DNA of 64,000 bases from Xiphias gladius (lineage: Eukaryota; Chordata; Actinopteri; Istiophoriformes; Xiphiidae). A program made the translations under genes and the position numbers. The stretch is taken from assembly GCF_016859285.1 (NCBI RefSeq), contig NC_053406.1:12150026-12214025 (forward strand). Reading direction: 5' to 3'. How positions within the stretch are numbered: the first letter of the stretch is position 1; each line of letters starts with the position of its first letter. Below the pieces are notes generated by a model. That model was not told the origin of the DNA, made no database searches, and worked only from the letters and a program-made list of their open reading frames with translations. Below, in pieces: positions 25,701 to 38,569 of this stretch.

Positions 25701-28700
25701 TGTCAAAGTTTAGATCAAAATTTTCATTGAATACAGACTGTAAAGGCTTTCTTTTCATATTTTCTCAGGTGAGAGCAGTGTGTTCGCAGCTCGCCACCTT
25801 TGAGGTAGAAATTAACAGGTTGACAGAAACCCAAGCATCAGCTGAGGAGGAGTTGAGAATTAAAACAAGCCACCTACAGTCTGAGCTCAACCAAGCTACT
25901 GCTCAAAAGGTAGCGTATATCCTTACAACATTAGTTATGTAGTAACTGTTTTTAATCTAAGTCTTTAAATGATTCAAACTAATCATTTTATATAATAGTA
26001 TCATGTTGTAGTTTAAGTGTTGGATCAATGTTATAAAAACACTACAAAATGTGTAATTTGTTGTGTAATAATGACTGATTAATGTACAGTGCCCTTAATT
26101 GTTCACTTGGTCTGTCATGTTGACATTAGTTTGACAAAAACATAAAAGAATAGGTGTTCTACACAAAGGGGTTTTAATGTATAATGCTATACTCGTCGTT
26201 TCTCAGGAGCTCCTGACTGAACAAATTCAGATTCTCCAGGGAAAGATTTCCTGTTTGGAGGATGAAATAAGCAGGGCCACTAAGGAAGAAGTAGGAGAGA
26301 ATATGTGGCCTATAATGGAGGTAGAGTGCATACTTAGATTTAAAAGCTAACATTATTATTGCTTTATATTTTATCAAACTGAATTCAGAAATGTTAGTTC
26401 ATAATCAAATATATAGTCTACATTTTCTCAAATTTTTAAAATCTGTTTTGGGTTAAATGGTTACTCATTGTCTTCTCTTCTTAAATTGCCAGAGAGAAAT
26501 GTTGGAGACTGAGATCAGTGGTTTGAAGAGTGAGCTGGAGAGTACAATTTGCTCCCTGAAAAAGGCTGAGGTGGAGATTCAGATCAAAACACATCAGCTG
26601 GCAGAGTACCAGCAAGAAATTACTCAACAGAAAGAGCTCCTGAAGCAACAGAAATCCGAAAATGAAGAAATAATTCAAGCAAAGGATGACATTTTGGACA
26701 AGTTGAAAAAGGAGTTAACGGAGCAGAGAGCAGTCCTTCAACACGAGATCCAGGATCTCAAGCTTCAACTTGAGCAAGTTGAGCAGCAGAAAACTGAGCA
26801 GATGACCAGACTACAGCAGCATAGTGCTGCTTGTGAACGAGAAATCGAAAAACTAAAAGAAATTAAGGAGACTGCTCATCAGAAGGAGCTTCTTCAGCAA
26901 CAGCTGTCTGCCTCTGAAGACAGGGTAAGGAGCATGAGGGAGGAGATCCAAGCTAAAGAGGAACAGATGAACATGTTGAGAAATCAAAGTTCAGAGCAGT
27001 CAGAACTACTACACCAAGAGATCCGAGACTTAAAGAAACAGTTGGAAACTCTTGGTTCCTCATTGAGGTCTGCTGAAGAGAATTTGCAGTCCAAGGAAAA
27101 TCTGTTTGCCAAACAACAATTACAGACAACTCAGCATATGGAGGCATTCCAGGCGCAGATGGTAGCGTCTCAAGATGAGGTGAAGAGGCTAAATGCAGAA
27201 ATTCTTGCAAAGGAGGAACAGTTGGTTCAGCTAAAGACAGAGACTTCTTCACACTCTGAATTGTTACAGCAGGAGATTGAAGGTCTGAATAAACAAATAA
27301 AAAGCATGAGCAACTCTCTTGAGATCGCCAAAGACCAGGTTCAAGCCAAAGAAGATTTGATTGCCAAGCAGGAGCAGGAAAGCACTCTGCAGATTGAGGC
27401 ACTTAGAGAGCACAGTGCAGGCCTCGAGGAGGAGGTAAATCAGCTGAGGGAGAAGATCCAAACTAAAGAGAGTGAGGTAGACATGTTAAAAGTCGAGAGC
27501 TGCAAGGAGTCAGAAGTGCTGCAGAATGAGATCCAAACTTTGAAGGATCAAGTGGAAAGTTTGAGTGACTTGCTGAAGACTGCAACAGAGCAGGTTCAGG
27601 CTAAAGAGAACCTGCTGGCTCATAAGGAATTGGTGATTTCTCAGGAAAAAGATACATTTCAAAACCTGATGACAACCTCTGAGGAGGAGATGAGGGCTCT
27701 TAGGGAACAGATCCAGGCTAAAGAGGGACAACTGGTCACACTAAAAAAAGAGGGCTCCATACATTCGGACATGCTGCAACAAGAGATTGTATGTCTAAAA
27801 AAGCAACTAGATAATACGGTTGACTCTCTCTCAAAGGCCGAGGAGAAGGTTCAGACCCAGCTAGATATGCTTAACAAACAGGAGCGGGAGAGTGGTCAAC
27901 AGAAGGAGCTTCTTCAGCAACAGCTGTCTGCCTCTGAAGACAAGGTAAGGAGCATGACGGAGGAGATCCAAGCTAAAGAGGAACAGATGAACATGTTGAG
28001 AAATCAAAGTTCAGAGCAGTCAGAACTACTACACCAAGAGATCCGAGACTTAAAGAAACAGTTGGAAACGCTTGGTTCCTCATTGAGGTCTGCTGAAGAG
28101 AATTTGCAGTCCAAGGAAAATCTGTTTGCCAAACAACAATTACAGACAACTCAGCATATGGAGGCATTCCAGGCGCAGATGGTAGCGTCACAAGATGAGG
28201 TGAAGAGGCTAAATGCAGAAATTCTTGCCAAGGAGGAACAGTTGGTTCAGCTAAAGACCGAGACTTCTTCACACTCTGAATTGTTACAGCAGGAGATTGA
28301 AGGTCTGAATAAACAAATAAAAAGCATGAGCAACTCTCTTGAGATCGCCAAAGACCAGGTTCAAGCCAAAGAAGATTTGATTGCCAAGCAGGAGCAGGAA
28401 AGCACTCTGCAGATTGAGGCACTTAGAGAGCACAGTGCAGGCCTCGAGGAGGAGGTAAATCAGCTGAGGGAGAAGATCCAAACTAAAGAGAGTGAGGTAG
28501 ACATGTTAAAAGTCGAGAGCTGCAAGGAGTCAGAAGTGCTGCAGAATGAGATCCAAACTTTGAAGGATCAAGTGGAAAGTTTGAGTGACTTGCTGAAGAC
28601 TGCAACAGAGCAGGTTCAGGCTAAAGAGAACCTGCTGGCTCATAAGGAATTGGTGATTTCTCAGGAAAAAGATTCATTTCAAAACCTGATGACAACCTCT

Positions 28701-31700
28701 GAGGAGGAGATGAGGGCTCTTAGGGAACAGATCCAGGCTAAAGAGGAACAACTGGTCACACTAAAAAAAGAGGGCTCCATACATTCGGACATGCTGCAGC
28801 AAGAGATTGTATGTCTAAAAAAGCAACTAGATAATACGGTTGACTCCCTCTCAAAGGCCGAGGAGAAGGTTCAGACCCAGCTAGATATGCTTAACAAACA
28901 GGAGCGGGAGAGTGGTCAACAGAAGGAGCTTCTTCAGCAACAGCTGTCTGCCTCTGAAGACAAGGTAAGGAGCATGACGGAGGAGATCCAAGCTAAAGAG
29001 GAACAGATGAACATGTTGAGAAATCAAAGTTCAGAGCAGTCAGAACTACTACACCAAGAGATCCGAGACTTAAAGAAACAGTTGGAAACTCTTGGTTCCT
29101 CATTGCGGTCTGCTGAAGAGAATTTGCAGTCCAAGGAAAATCTGTTTGCCAAACAACAATTACAGACAACTCAGCATATGGAGGCATTCCAGGCGCAGAT
29201 GGTAGCGTCTCAAGATGAGGTGAAGAGGCTAAATGCAGAAATTCTTGCAAAGGAGGAACAGTTGGTTCAGCTAAAGACAGAGACTTCTTCACACTCTGAA
29301 TTGTTACAGCAGGAGATTGAAGGTCTGAATAAACAAATAAAAAGCATGAGCAACTCTCTTGAGATCGCCAAAGACCAGGTTCAAGCCAAAGAAGATTTGA
29401 TTGCCAAGCAGGAGCAGGAAAGCACTCTGCAGATTGAGGCACTTAGAGAGCACAGTGCAGGTCTCGAGGAGGAGGTAAATCAGCTGAGGGAGAAGATCCA
29501 AACTAAAGAGAGTGAGGTAGACTTTTTAAAAGTCGAGAGCTGCAAGGAGTCAGAAGTGCTGCAGAATGAGATCCAGTCTTTGAAGGATCAAGTGGAAAGT
29601 TTGAGTGACTTGCTGAAGACTGCAACAGAGCAGGTTCAGGCTAAAGAGAACCTGCTGGCTCAGAAGGAATTGGTGATTTCTCAGGAAAAAGATTCATTTC
29701 AAAACCTGATGACAACCTCTGAGGAGGAGATGAGGGCTCTTAGGGAACAGATCCAGGCTAAAGAGGAACAACTGGTCACACTAAAAAAAGAGGGCTCCAT
29801 ACATTCGGACATGCTGCAACAAGAGATTGTATGTCTAAAAAAGCAACTAGATAATACGGTTGACTCTCTCTCAAAGGCCGAGGAGAAGGTTCAGACCCAG
29901 CTAGATATGCTTAACAAACAGGAGCGGGAGAGTGGTCAACAGAAGGAGCTTCTTCAGCAACAGCTGTCTGCCTCTGAAGACAGGGTAAGGAGCATGACGG
30001 AGGAGATCCAAGCTAAAGAGGAACAGATGATGCTGCTGAGGAGAGACAGCTCAGAGCAGTTGGATTTACTAAATCTAGAGATCCAAACTTTAAAGGAACA
30101 GGTGGAGACTCTTGGTTTCTCACTCAGGACGGCTGAGGAAAATAAGCAGACCAAGGAGGATTTGTTGGTTCAACAACAGCAAGAAAATACTAAACAGAGG
30201 GAGGTACTCCAAAGTCTAAAGGAGAAAGTCCAACAAGTGGAGATTCTGCAGGACCAGAATTACTCACGGGAAGAAGAGATTCAAAAGCTGAAAGAGTCTC
30301 AGAGTGAGAAGGAGAGCCTACTCCTCCACACTGAAGAGCAGCTTCAGATCCTCCAGACAGAGTTGTCTGTCGTCACCACACTAGTAGCTGATAAAGACCA
30401 AAATCTCAACACCCTCAGAGGGGACCTCGCTGCCCAAGCTGACTTGGTACAAAAAGCAAAAGAGGAAGCTGAAGCCAATGAGAGAATTCTGACTGAGTTG
30501 AAGGCAGAGAGCTCCAAACAGACAGATGTTCTTCAACATGAGATCCAAGATCTGAAAGGGGAATTGAAAAACATTTCTCTAAAACTTCTGGCTAAGGAGG
30601 AGATGTTACTTAAAACTCAACAGGAGACTACTCAGCAGATAGACCTTCTCCAACAGCAGCTCGTCTCAGTAAATGCAGAGCTGAACCAGCACAAAGAGAC
30701 ACAAGCTGCAGCCCTCAGAATGAAAGAGGATGTACGGGAGATGCAGGTTGCCACTCTCAGGGAAAAAGAGGCTTTTGTTCAGGAAAAAGAAGGACTCATG
30801 GCCAGAATACATCAGGCAGAAAAGGATCAGAAAGCTCTGGAGAGACAACTCCAAGCCACGGTCTTTGAAAAGAACAGACTTGCGCAGGCCAAGCAGGCCA
30901 TAGAGAGAGAGAATGCAGCTTCTGGTAAACTGGAATCTGCGTTACAGCAGGAGCTGGAAATATTGAAAATGGAAAGAGAGAAATTCATGAAAGAGAATGA
31001 AAAAGCTGAAGAAACTGAGATGCTAAAGAGAGACCTGCAGGAACAGCTCTCAGCTAAATCAGAAGCTACAGAACACTACAAGGCACAGGTTGGTGTGACC
31101 ACAAAGTCCCCACAAAATTTAACACGATGTGGTTTCTCTACTTGTATCTCTGTGTACATTTCATTTTTTTTCAGTCAAAAAAAATTGTTTTGGATATTTT
31201 CCTCTCTTCCTGTTTCTTATTTACCAGTAACAACAATTGATTTTGTACTTGCGCCACAGTTTCATGTCCATTGTTGGTTGGTTGATCTGTTTGGTGTTAG
31301 ATGAGTGATATGGACTGAGAGACTAATATTAAGATAATTCTTTTATTATCACAATGCCACAGATGAAGAAAGCAGTGAGTCATTACAATGACAAGAAGCA
31401 GCTTCTTCAGGAAAGCCAACAGGAGGTGGCTGAACTCAAGCATTCCTTGGAAGTTAAAGACTGTGAAGTAAAGACTCTTATCAAGGAGAATAAGATACTT
31501 CAATGGGATTTGGAGAAAGCCCAAACCAGTGAGAAAAAACTGCTGAACACAGTGGCCAGTTTGAAGGCACAGGTTGGTATTCTATTTTGCAGTATTAGGA
31601 GAAGTGAATAAAGTGAGCATGAACACATAGTCTCACTAAGATTAGACAGAAACACTGTCTCTTTAGTTACTGCAAAAAAAAAAGAAGACATTTAACTCCA

Positions 31701-34700
31701 ATCTCTAACTACATTTGTTTACCTTTAGCTGGCCTGTGCTGATGGCAACCTGCGGGTACAGAATAAGATTCATGGTAAAGAAAGAAGTGTAACCGAGTTG
31801 TGTTACTTGGAAGTTCCCAACACATGCTCAAGTATAGAGACTAGGGTGAAGAGGTCCATGAGCTCGGACAGCCTGGACCATAGCTCTCTGGAAGACTCTC
31901 TGAACAACACTAGGTAATGTTCCTCCCAGATGAGTAGCATGAAATCTTTGAGGGCTGTACTTATCCTATTATTTGACTGAAGCAACAGCTCATGTGTGTG
32001 TCTGTGTGTGGACATTTAAACCTGCTCTTTTTTTTTTTCCTGCACCACCAATGTAAACATTGAAGAAATAAAACTTGAGAACAGCAGAAAAGCCATAAAA
32101 TCTCTCATCAGAAGCATAGTAGGAATCTATTGTGATTGTAACCTTGCACAATACTCTTTCTTACATTTGCAGGAAATTTTCAGCACCTGAAGAATCAAGC
32201 ACACCGCTTGTTCGCAGTTCAGAGCGCTTGGCAGCAAAACGACGGGGTCTACAGGCCGAGTCACTGGACACACTCTACTTAACACCTATAAACACCAGAC
32301 AGATTAACAGGTTTGTCACACAGCTGTGAAAATCACAGTTCTCCACATAACATTGGGTGTTGTAGAGTTCCCCTAATTTTATTTTCAGTGTATATAATAT
32401 ATTAACTGTAAATGTGTCTTTGACTTTCTAAAGGTTTCTCAGTTTTCTGTACCCTATATTACAGTTTATTACAGAGTACAATATGTACTTGCATAGTTTG
32501 AAATAATTCAGCTGCTTTTCTATTGTACTCCTGTGAGGATATTATGGTTTTCTTCAAGACAAGTCAAAATCAGTCCAGTCAGTTTATATACTGTATGTGG
32601 AAGTCCCCTGTCGTCCAGCATAAACACCAGTATGATTGCAAAGCAACATTCTTAAAGACCAGATGAAATTCTTTGTTTGCCTGAACCTATTATCACTCAC
32701 TATTGACCAGCTTGAATCTTCATTTTTTCCTGCTAGCATTTCTTATGCTTTTGTTTAACCGTAGCTCCGATAATAGTTATGGACATATGAAAATGGAAGT
32801 AAAAAAGATGAAACTCTTCTGATATAATTTACAGTTTTAAATAAAGCTCAGTATAGCCAATCAAAATAAAGTGTGGGTAATGCAACAGACAATAGTTGTT
32901 CTGACTCCAGGCTTCATATGTTTGACCATGCAAACTAATAAAAAACTGACAGAAACTAACACCGAGGTACTTAAGATGCAGCCCCTCTTGGAGCTCATTA
33001 TAGGGTGGTATTTAAAAAAAAATCCAGTGATTTATCAGTTTTAGATATTTTTAAAAATTTGCACAGGCCATTCACCCTTTCCTACACAAACAATTTTATT
33101 ATTTTTAGTGTAATCAAAATCACTTTTCCTTTTTTTCCCCTCCATACTCTATTGAGGTCCTTGTTTTCTTTTTCATCCCCTAGGACCAGTACAGAGAACA
33201 AAATGGAACTGGATTCAGCTCGGAAAAATACAAGTTCATCTGTCAAACGACGCAGGACCACGCAGGTTATAAACATCACTATGACCAAGGTGGAGGAAAC
33301 AAACCTGCACACTGCATGTTTTGCAAGTTCACAATAACACACACACTGTTGAGGACTTTGAACAATCACTGTACATTCTAACAATCACCATGGTTTCTGT
33401 CTCACTCTTTCTCAAAAGTAGTTATGTGAATAAAGTGGGAATCCTTTGTGCATTTTGAGGGTTTAGTTGTACATACATTTTTTGGCTCTTTTATTTGTAT
33501 TAATTTTTGAAAAAATGTTGTTGTCCTACTTTTTAACAACCACACTAAAATAATTGTAAACTATAGAGCTCTGTGTACCTTTCAGCTTGCTGTGGGAGTG
33601 CTGCTCTCAGTACCCTCCAGGAGTGTAAAAATGCAAAGCCGAAATGTTTTAGGTTGTCCTTTCAAAACATCCCCACACTCTCTCTGCAGTATTATTGCAG
33701 CCATAAGTGATTATTGAACTCTGATCTGTAGAAAACCCCAGGCTGCAGTGAAGGTGATGAGACTTTCTACAGTCTGGCCTCAGCTCGCTCCCAACCAAAC
33801 CTCGCCAGTGCTCACGCTGCACGACCCGTGTCTATGGAGCTGTTTGACACACCGGCCAGAATGACCGGCACTGCCAGGGACCAACTCAACAGTCTTCCGG
33901 GATACAGACGGAGCACAGTCCATTCACAGAGTAAGTAGATACCTGGCGGACTCACTTGACGTTGTATGGAAAGGTGAGAAATTGAGAGGTCAGGCTGGAA
34001 ACAAATGAAACAGCATGCAGGGCAGGGAACCACAAGGGAAAACAAAGTTGTTGTTGTTTTTTTGTTTTTTTAACCCTTTTAAACTGCCTGTGAGTTACAT
34101 GGACCTACAGCTGCAACTTAAGTTATTTTCATTATTGATTAACCTACCGACTTTTTTTTTTTCTAATCAATAATCCTTTGGGCCATAAAAAAATCAGAAA
34201 ACTGAAATGGGCCATTGCGTTGTCCCTACAGTGAAAGGTGATTGCATCAGATGTCTTTTGTCCAACTCAAGGTCCGAAATCTATAAATTTTAAATTTAGT
34301 ATAATGTATAAGACCAAGACGAGAAGCCAATTCTCACGTTTGGGAACTTGGGACCATCGCATATTTGGCATTTTTGCCTAAAAACGTCTTGAAGCAGTAA
34401 TCGCTTATCAAAATATCGTTAATCTCTTGTGCTAATTGCTGATTAGTTCTAGCAATTAATTGACTAATCTTTGAATTTTCATAAGCATTCAATGTTATTA
34501 CTGATACACTTTACCTACGATTTATGAGAAGTGTATTATTGACGCCCTTCGCCCGCTTACAGTACAATCCAGCGCACACGCAGTAGCTGCCCCAAACTTA
34601 ACTCCTATAACAGCCTGCATGAGTCTCATGTTATACCTATAAGACTCCTCTTTTAATGGCTTTGTTCATCATCTGTGATGTGAAAACATCACATTTCCAC

Positions 34701-37700
34701 AGTCACTGACAGCCAAGTGTCTGATTTAAAAGTACTTCTGCCAACTTCGGACTTCATTACTGGAATGAGAGCACTGCCCTCTGTTTCCAGTGCATTTCTA
34801 CTACAGATAGACAGGCAGAGAGTCAACTCTGGGGCCTCTCAATTGATGATTCAAATCACTGATGTTTAGGGAAGTCCTAATTACTCGTCGATTAATGGTA
34901 ACTGATTAGTATTACAGTTACAGTAGTCAAGAACTGAGATTATTCAAAGGTGTGTATGTAGCTCACTTTTTTTCCTTTTTTTTTTCTTCTGTACATCTGT
35001 ATGTCTTCAGCCACTAGTACATTCTGTGTGGGGGCAGAGAACGAGCCAGACGGTGCACCTGAAGATTGGATGAGGATTGCTGAGATCCAGGCCAGGAACA
35101 AGGCCTGCCCTCCTCATCTAAAGAGCAGCTACCCTGTGGAGTCTGAGGTGAGGAGAGAGGGACACTTGGAGGCACAGTGAACACTTCAGGCATACAGTTG
35201 CACATACACAATAAAGATATACCTCATTAGTAGTAAAAATAGTTATGAATATGGACATATAATGCACAGGGGATACGAACATTGATTTACATATTAATCT
35301 CTACTGTAAATCTGGTGATACTGGCTAAAGTCATTATCCAGACTACTACACACAGTGCCGACTGGTGGTTTTAGCAGCTGACCTTTCGACTAGGCTAGTG
35401 GTCGGTGAAACACCTAATTTGAACATGGTGAAATATGATGGCCGCTTAAAAGATGGTTTCAGTGTTACATTTAGTTGCACTTTGTGCCCTTCAGTCTTTC
35501 CCAGTATTTTTATGAAATCCCTGTCTGTCTGTTCCTCTAGACTGGCCATGGTGGTGCATTCATTTTCACAGACGAAGACCTCCGTACAGGTGACCCATCT
35601 GACACAATCCGTCGGGCGTCCATGATGCCTGGCCAGCTGCAAGACTCTCTCGCCTCACATCAGTCCACTGTCATGACGGGGCAGTCCGGTGCTGCGGCCG
35701 GTATTCGTTCTCATCGTCTGTCCTTGATGCCTGGCCAGCTGCGGTCAAAAACAGTCAGCTCCTCTCAGCTGAAAAGCCCGAAAGGCGCAAAGCGGTCTTC
35801 ATCTACATTGTCTTTACATCAAACTTCTCCTGAGGTTGGTTTGCATTAGTATGCACGAAAATATTTGTTACATCTTGTGTTGCACGGTTTTCTGTATATT
35901 TCACCTTATTTTTTTGTTTAAATGTATTGTTTTTATTAGGTGCATTTTTCTTTAATTGATGGGTATTTATAATATAATTACTTGAGGAGTTTAGGGTTCA
36001 AAATGGACCTTTTTCTGATACTCGCTGCTACAAGTATCTGACAGTTGAGTTTATTGTTCAACTGTAAATGATCCTCTAATGGTACATGTCTTTGTCACTA
36101 CTCTAAAAACCTAATTTGAGTGATCCTTGCACATAATGTTTGTCCAACCTCAAATAGTTGTCAGGCTTTTGTGTTGGGATCTTATTTCAATTGTAATCTG
36201 AAAGTTTATCGAAAAGTCACAAAATTACACACACAGAATTCTCTTCCTGAAACTCTGTATTTGTCTATTTGCCACATTTGTCTTTATCTCAATCTGACAG
36301 AAAAGAGTGAAGGCCAGCTGCTTCCCTCGTCCCCTCACTCCCAAAAACAAGACTGTGAACAGTGGATCCTGCAGCTCTCAGCTTCACTCGGTCCTCAGTC
36401 CAGTGAGTGTAATATATGCACAGACACCTAGAATTAAGCAGTTGCTTGAAACAGACGGTGGAAAAAAAAACTTCCATTCATGTTTTCATGGAACACAATG
36501 GTACATGTTTTTTTACATGCTTCAGTAACAGTTTCACTTGTATTATTCTCTCAGGCTGAGCGGAGGCAGTCTATGGCGTTCACATTTGAAAACACCCCTA
36601 AAAACAGCAACTACCTGAAGAAAGGGCTGAACAAACTACGCAGCTCCACCAGAAAATCCCCAGGCAAAAGTGCAAAGAAGCCACCCGCTCAGATAGCTGC
36701 ACGCAAGTGCCAGGAAAACATGCCTACAGGAAATTCTCGCGCTGGAGTAGGACGAGCAGGCAGAGCTGGCATGGCTAAGTCTCCCCAAGTGACAGCTACC
36801 AGCAGGTCTGCAAAGTCTCCTGGACTGACGGCTAGTGCTCGCAAGGTAAACAGAGACAAATCCACCCAGTGTTTTACAGGGCACACTTAAATAATAATTG
36901 TTAATGTACCCTGTGGAGTTTTCTCTGACTGAACTTGATTTGCCAATGCCAGCTTGCTTCTTTATTATGAAGAGGCAAGGGTAGGAACATCTGCTTAAAT
37001 GGAGTGATGGTGGCATATGAGGCAGCGGGTATGACGAAGAATCTCTGAAAATCAAACAGCAGCAGTCAGTAGAGATGCTGTGGTAAATTTTAATTTCATC
37101 CTTCTACAGCTTTTAAGTGTTGGCAGAGACAGTTCAGTGACTTTTTCATTTGAATTCAACCAAGACAAGCTGTGTGATTTATGCTAATAGTCTGAAATGT
37201 TTCCAATTCTGTCTGTAAATGTGGTGGTGTGTTTACTTGTCACACAGTGTTGTCCGTTCAAGTTGGTATAAGCAGATTGGTGCGAAAATGTACGTTCAGT
37301 GTTTCTAGTTAAAACAGTCTATTGATCTTTAAGGCCAAACAAACATGTTGAATACATTTTCTACCTCCAAAACATTGGCAAACCTTTTGAATGTTTTCAA
37401 AACCACATTATATTATTATTAATAATTATGATGCTATTAGTAATGATGAAAACTGACTGCTGCTAACCAGCAAAGAGAGGCTAAAAAAGGGGTGACATGA
37501 TCTTGTTTTTGTGAATGGAAGATTACCAACCCCTGCTGTGTGTGAGAGTGTGAGAGAGAGAGTGACACAACATGCAAACCATACAAGGACCCACTCATGA
37601 GAACGGCAGCGTTCAGCAGCACTAGTGATCAACAACTCCACAGGGTGCTTTTGATGGTGATTATGAACTGATTCACAGACTGAACAGATCTGTCACTGAT

Positions 37701-38319
37701 CGTGGTACACATATGAAGGGTGCAAAGAAATCTAATGCAGTCTACCACAGCACCACTAACTACAGCCTCAAAAAAGATCAGAATTGAATCAACATCTCTC
37801 TGACAAAAACTAAACTTAATGTAAGATTTGTTGCAGGGCTATAAGTGTACCTAATAAACTAGAAACTGTGTTTATATCACTGAAAGTGAAAGTAAAATAA
37901 CTTACCTGGAATGCGTTCAGTCATTGCATCTCACTAACTGCTGAATTTGAACATTGTTTTTAGAAGCCTGTGTCTCTAAAAGAAGAGAGCCTTGCTGGAA
38001 GTCGTAAAAGGTCAATAAAAGTAATTTTAATTTAGTTCATGGGGATTTGGTTCTTATAACAATATTAATGAATTAGGCTGGTTGTTGGTTCACATATTAT
38101 GGCTTAATAATTCACGGTGTGTTTCTTTTATATATCAACTTAAGGTGCCCACATTTTCCCCATGTTAAACAATGACAACAAAACACTTACAATTTCAGCT
38201 TTTACTAAACGTCATATACACATTGTTTTGAAATGTGTTTCTCTTTGAGCTTTGGTTTAATCAGATGTTTTTTCTTTTCTTTTTTAATCCCAAAGATAAT
38301 GAAGAGGATGAAGGTGTGA
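21834..38319 (+). CDS. numa1: Nuclear mitotic apparatus protein 1 (NuMA)
   Basis: 24 coding exons, about 2,526 aa. Exon ends: 21834-21872, 21987-22072, 22263-22336, 23002-23090, 23165-23239, 23381-23474, 23632-23791, 24370-24509, 24756-24867, 25358-25475, 25769-25909, 26207-26320, 26493-31088, 31363-31572, 31729-31913, 32173-32310, 33184-33289, 33732-33930, 35011-35147, 35541-35834, 36301-36402, 36555-36845, 37964-38020, 38296-38319. Lengths sum to a multiple of three. The N-terminal hook/CH-like domain begins [14 protein letters not shown] very long coiled coil follows, mostly in one 4.6 kb exon as in mammals. The C-terminus keeps [15 protein letters not shown] (NLS/microtubule region), the LGN-binding stretch around [17 protein letters not shown], and the mitotic CDK1 site in CFPRPLTP. 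NuMA links dynein and LGN at the cortex and focuses spindle poles. It exceeds human (about 2,115 aa) largely through 340-residue repeats. The last junction is uncertain. AATAAA is at 38463. Confidence 0.93.
22363..22797. repeat. Long imperfect CACT/AC microsatellite
   Basis: About 430 bp of TCAC, then AC and ACTC-interrupted repeats in numa1 intron 3, starting 26 bp after the donor. Open frames here (Thr-His-Ser repeats) are artefacts of the repeat. Confidence 0.9.
26881..29940 (+). repeat. Three tandem 1,020-bp coding repeats in numa1
   Basis: Copies 26881-27900, 27901-28920 and 28921-29940 align without gaps and differ by only about 1% (around ten to twelve substitutions per pair by eye). 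Each encodes 340 aa beginning at a [18 protein letters not shown]-type segment. A fourth, partial copy continues from 29941 for about 90 bp at high identity, then merges into clearly diverged sequence. Each unit divides into four 85-residue sub-repeats. The frame is preserved throughout. Confidence 0.95.
34105..34470 (+). repeat. AGCTGCAAC/GATTAAT-type teleost repeat (copy 2)
   Basis: It begins CAGCTGCAACTTAAGTTATT and continues with TTTCATTATTGATTAACCTA and further GATTAGT/CTAATCAA words to a degenerate end near 34.47 kb. It lies in the numa1 intron after exon 33732-33930. It is the best-preserved start among the three copies seen here. Confidence 0.55.
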
Positions 38320-38462
38320 GGACTGGTTCCCAAATTGGATCTATGATCGTCTACAGTTCATCTTGATCATATTTTTCTTTTTTTTTTGTTGTCCTTCAGG
38401 ACATTTTTAAGTCTTGTCTTAATCTACATTTACTTTCTCTGTATTATATTTCCACGTTTCCT

Positions 38463-38468
38463 AATAAA
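38463..38468 (+). terminator. numa1 poly(A) signal
   Basis: Canonical AATAAA about 145 bp after the numa1 stop codon and the only nearby match. Cleavage is expected shortly downstream, before the hairpin at 38529. Confidence 0.7.
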
Positions 38469-38528
38469 AACACTTAAATGACACATTGAGGACAAGCCTG
38501 CCTGTCGAGTCCTTGCCCTGTCTGAATC

Positions 38529-38567
38529 GAAACATGAAATGTTGTTTTTCACAACATTTCATGTTTC
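38529..38567. repeat. Perfect 17-bp inverted repeat
   Basis: GAAACATGAAATGTTGT at 38529-38545 is exactly complementary to 38551-38567, with a 5-base loop. It lies about 60 bp past the numa1 poly(A) signal. Confidence 0.9.
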
Positions 38568-38569
38568 AA

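Noticed and set aside
26953-29501. Three near-identical antisense frames of 149 aa (plus 65-aa partners) on the minus strand
   Set aside because: They lie wholly opposite the numa1 repeat exon and recur only because the coding repeat recurs. No start context, splice or family evidence.
35346-35642. 98-aa minus-strand frame
   Set aside because: Antisense to the numa1 exon 35541-35834 and its intron, with no support.
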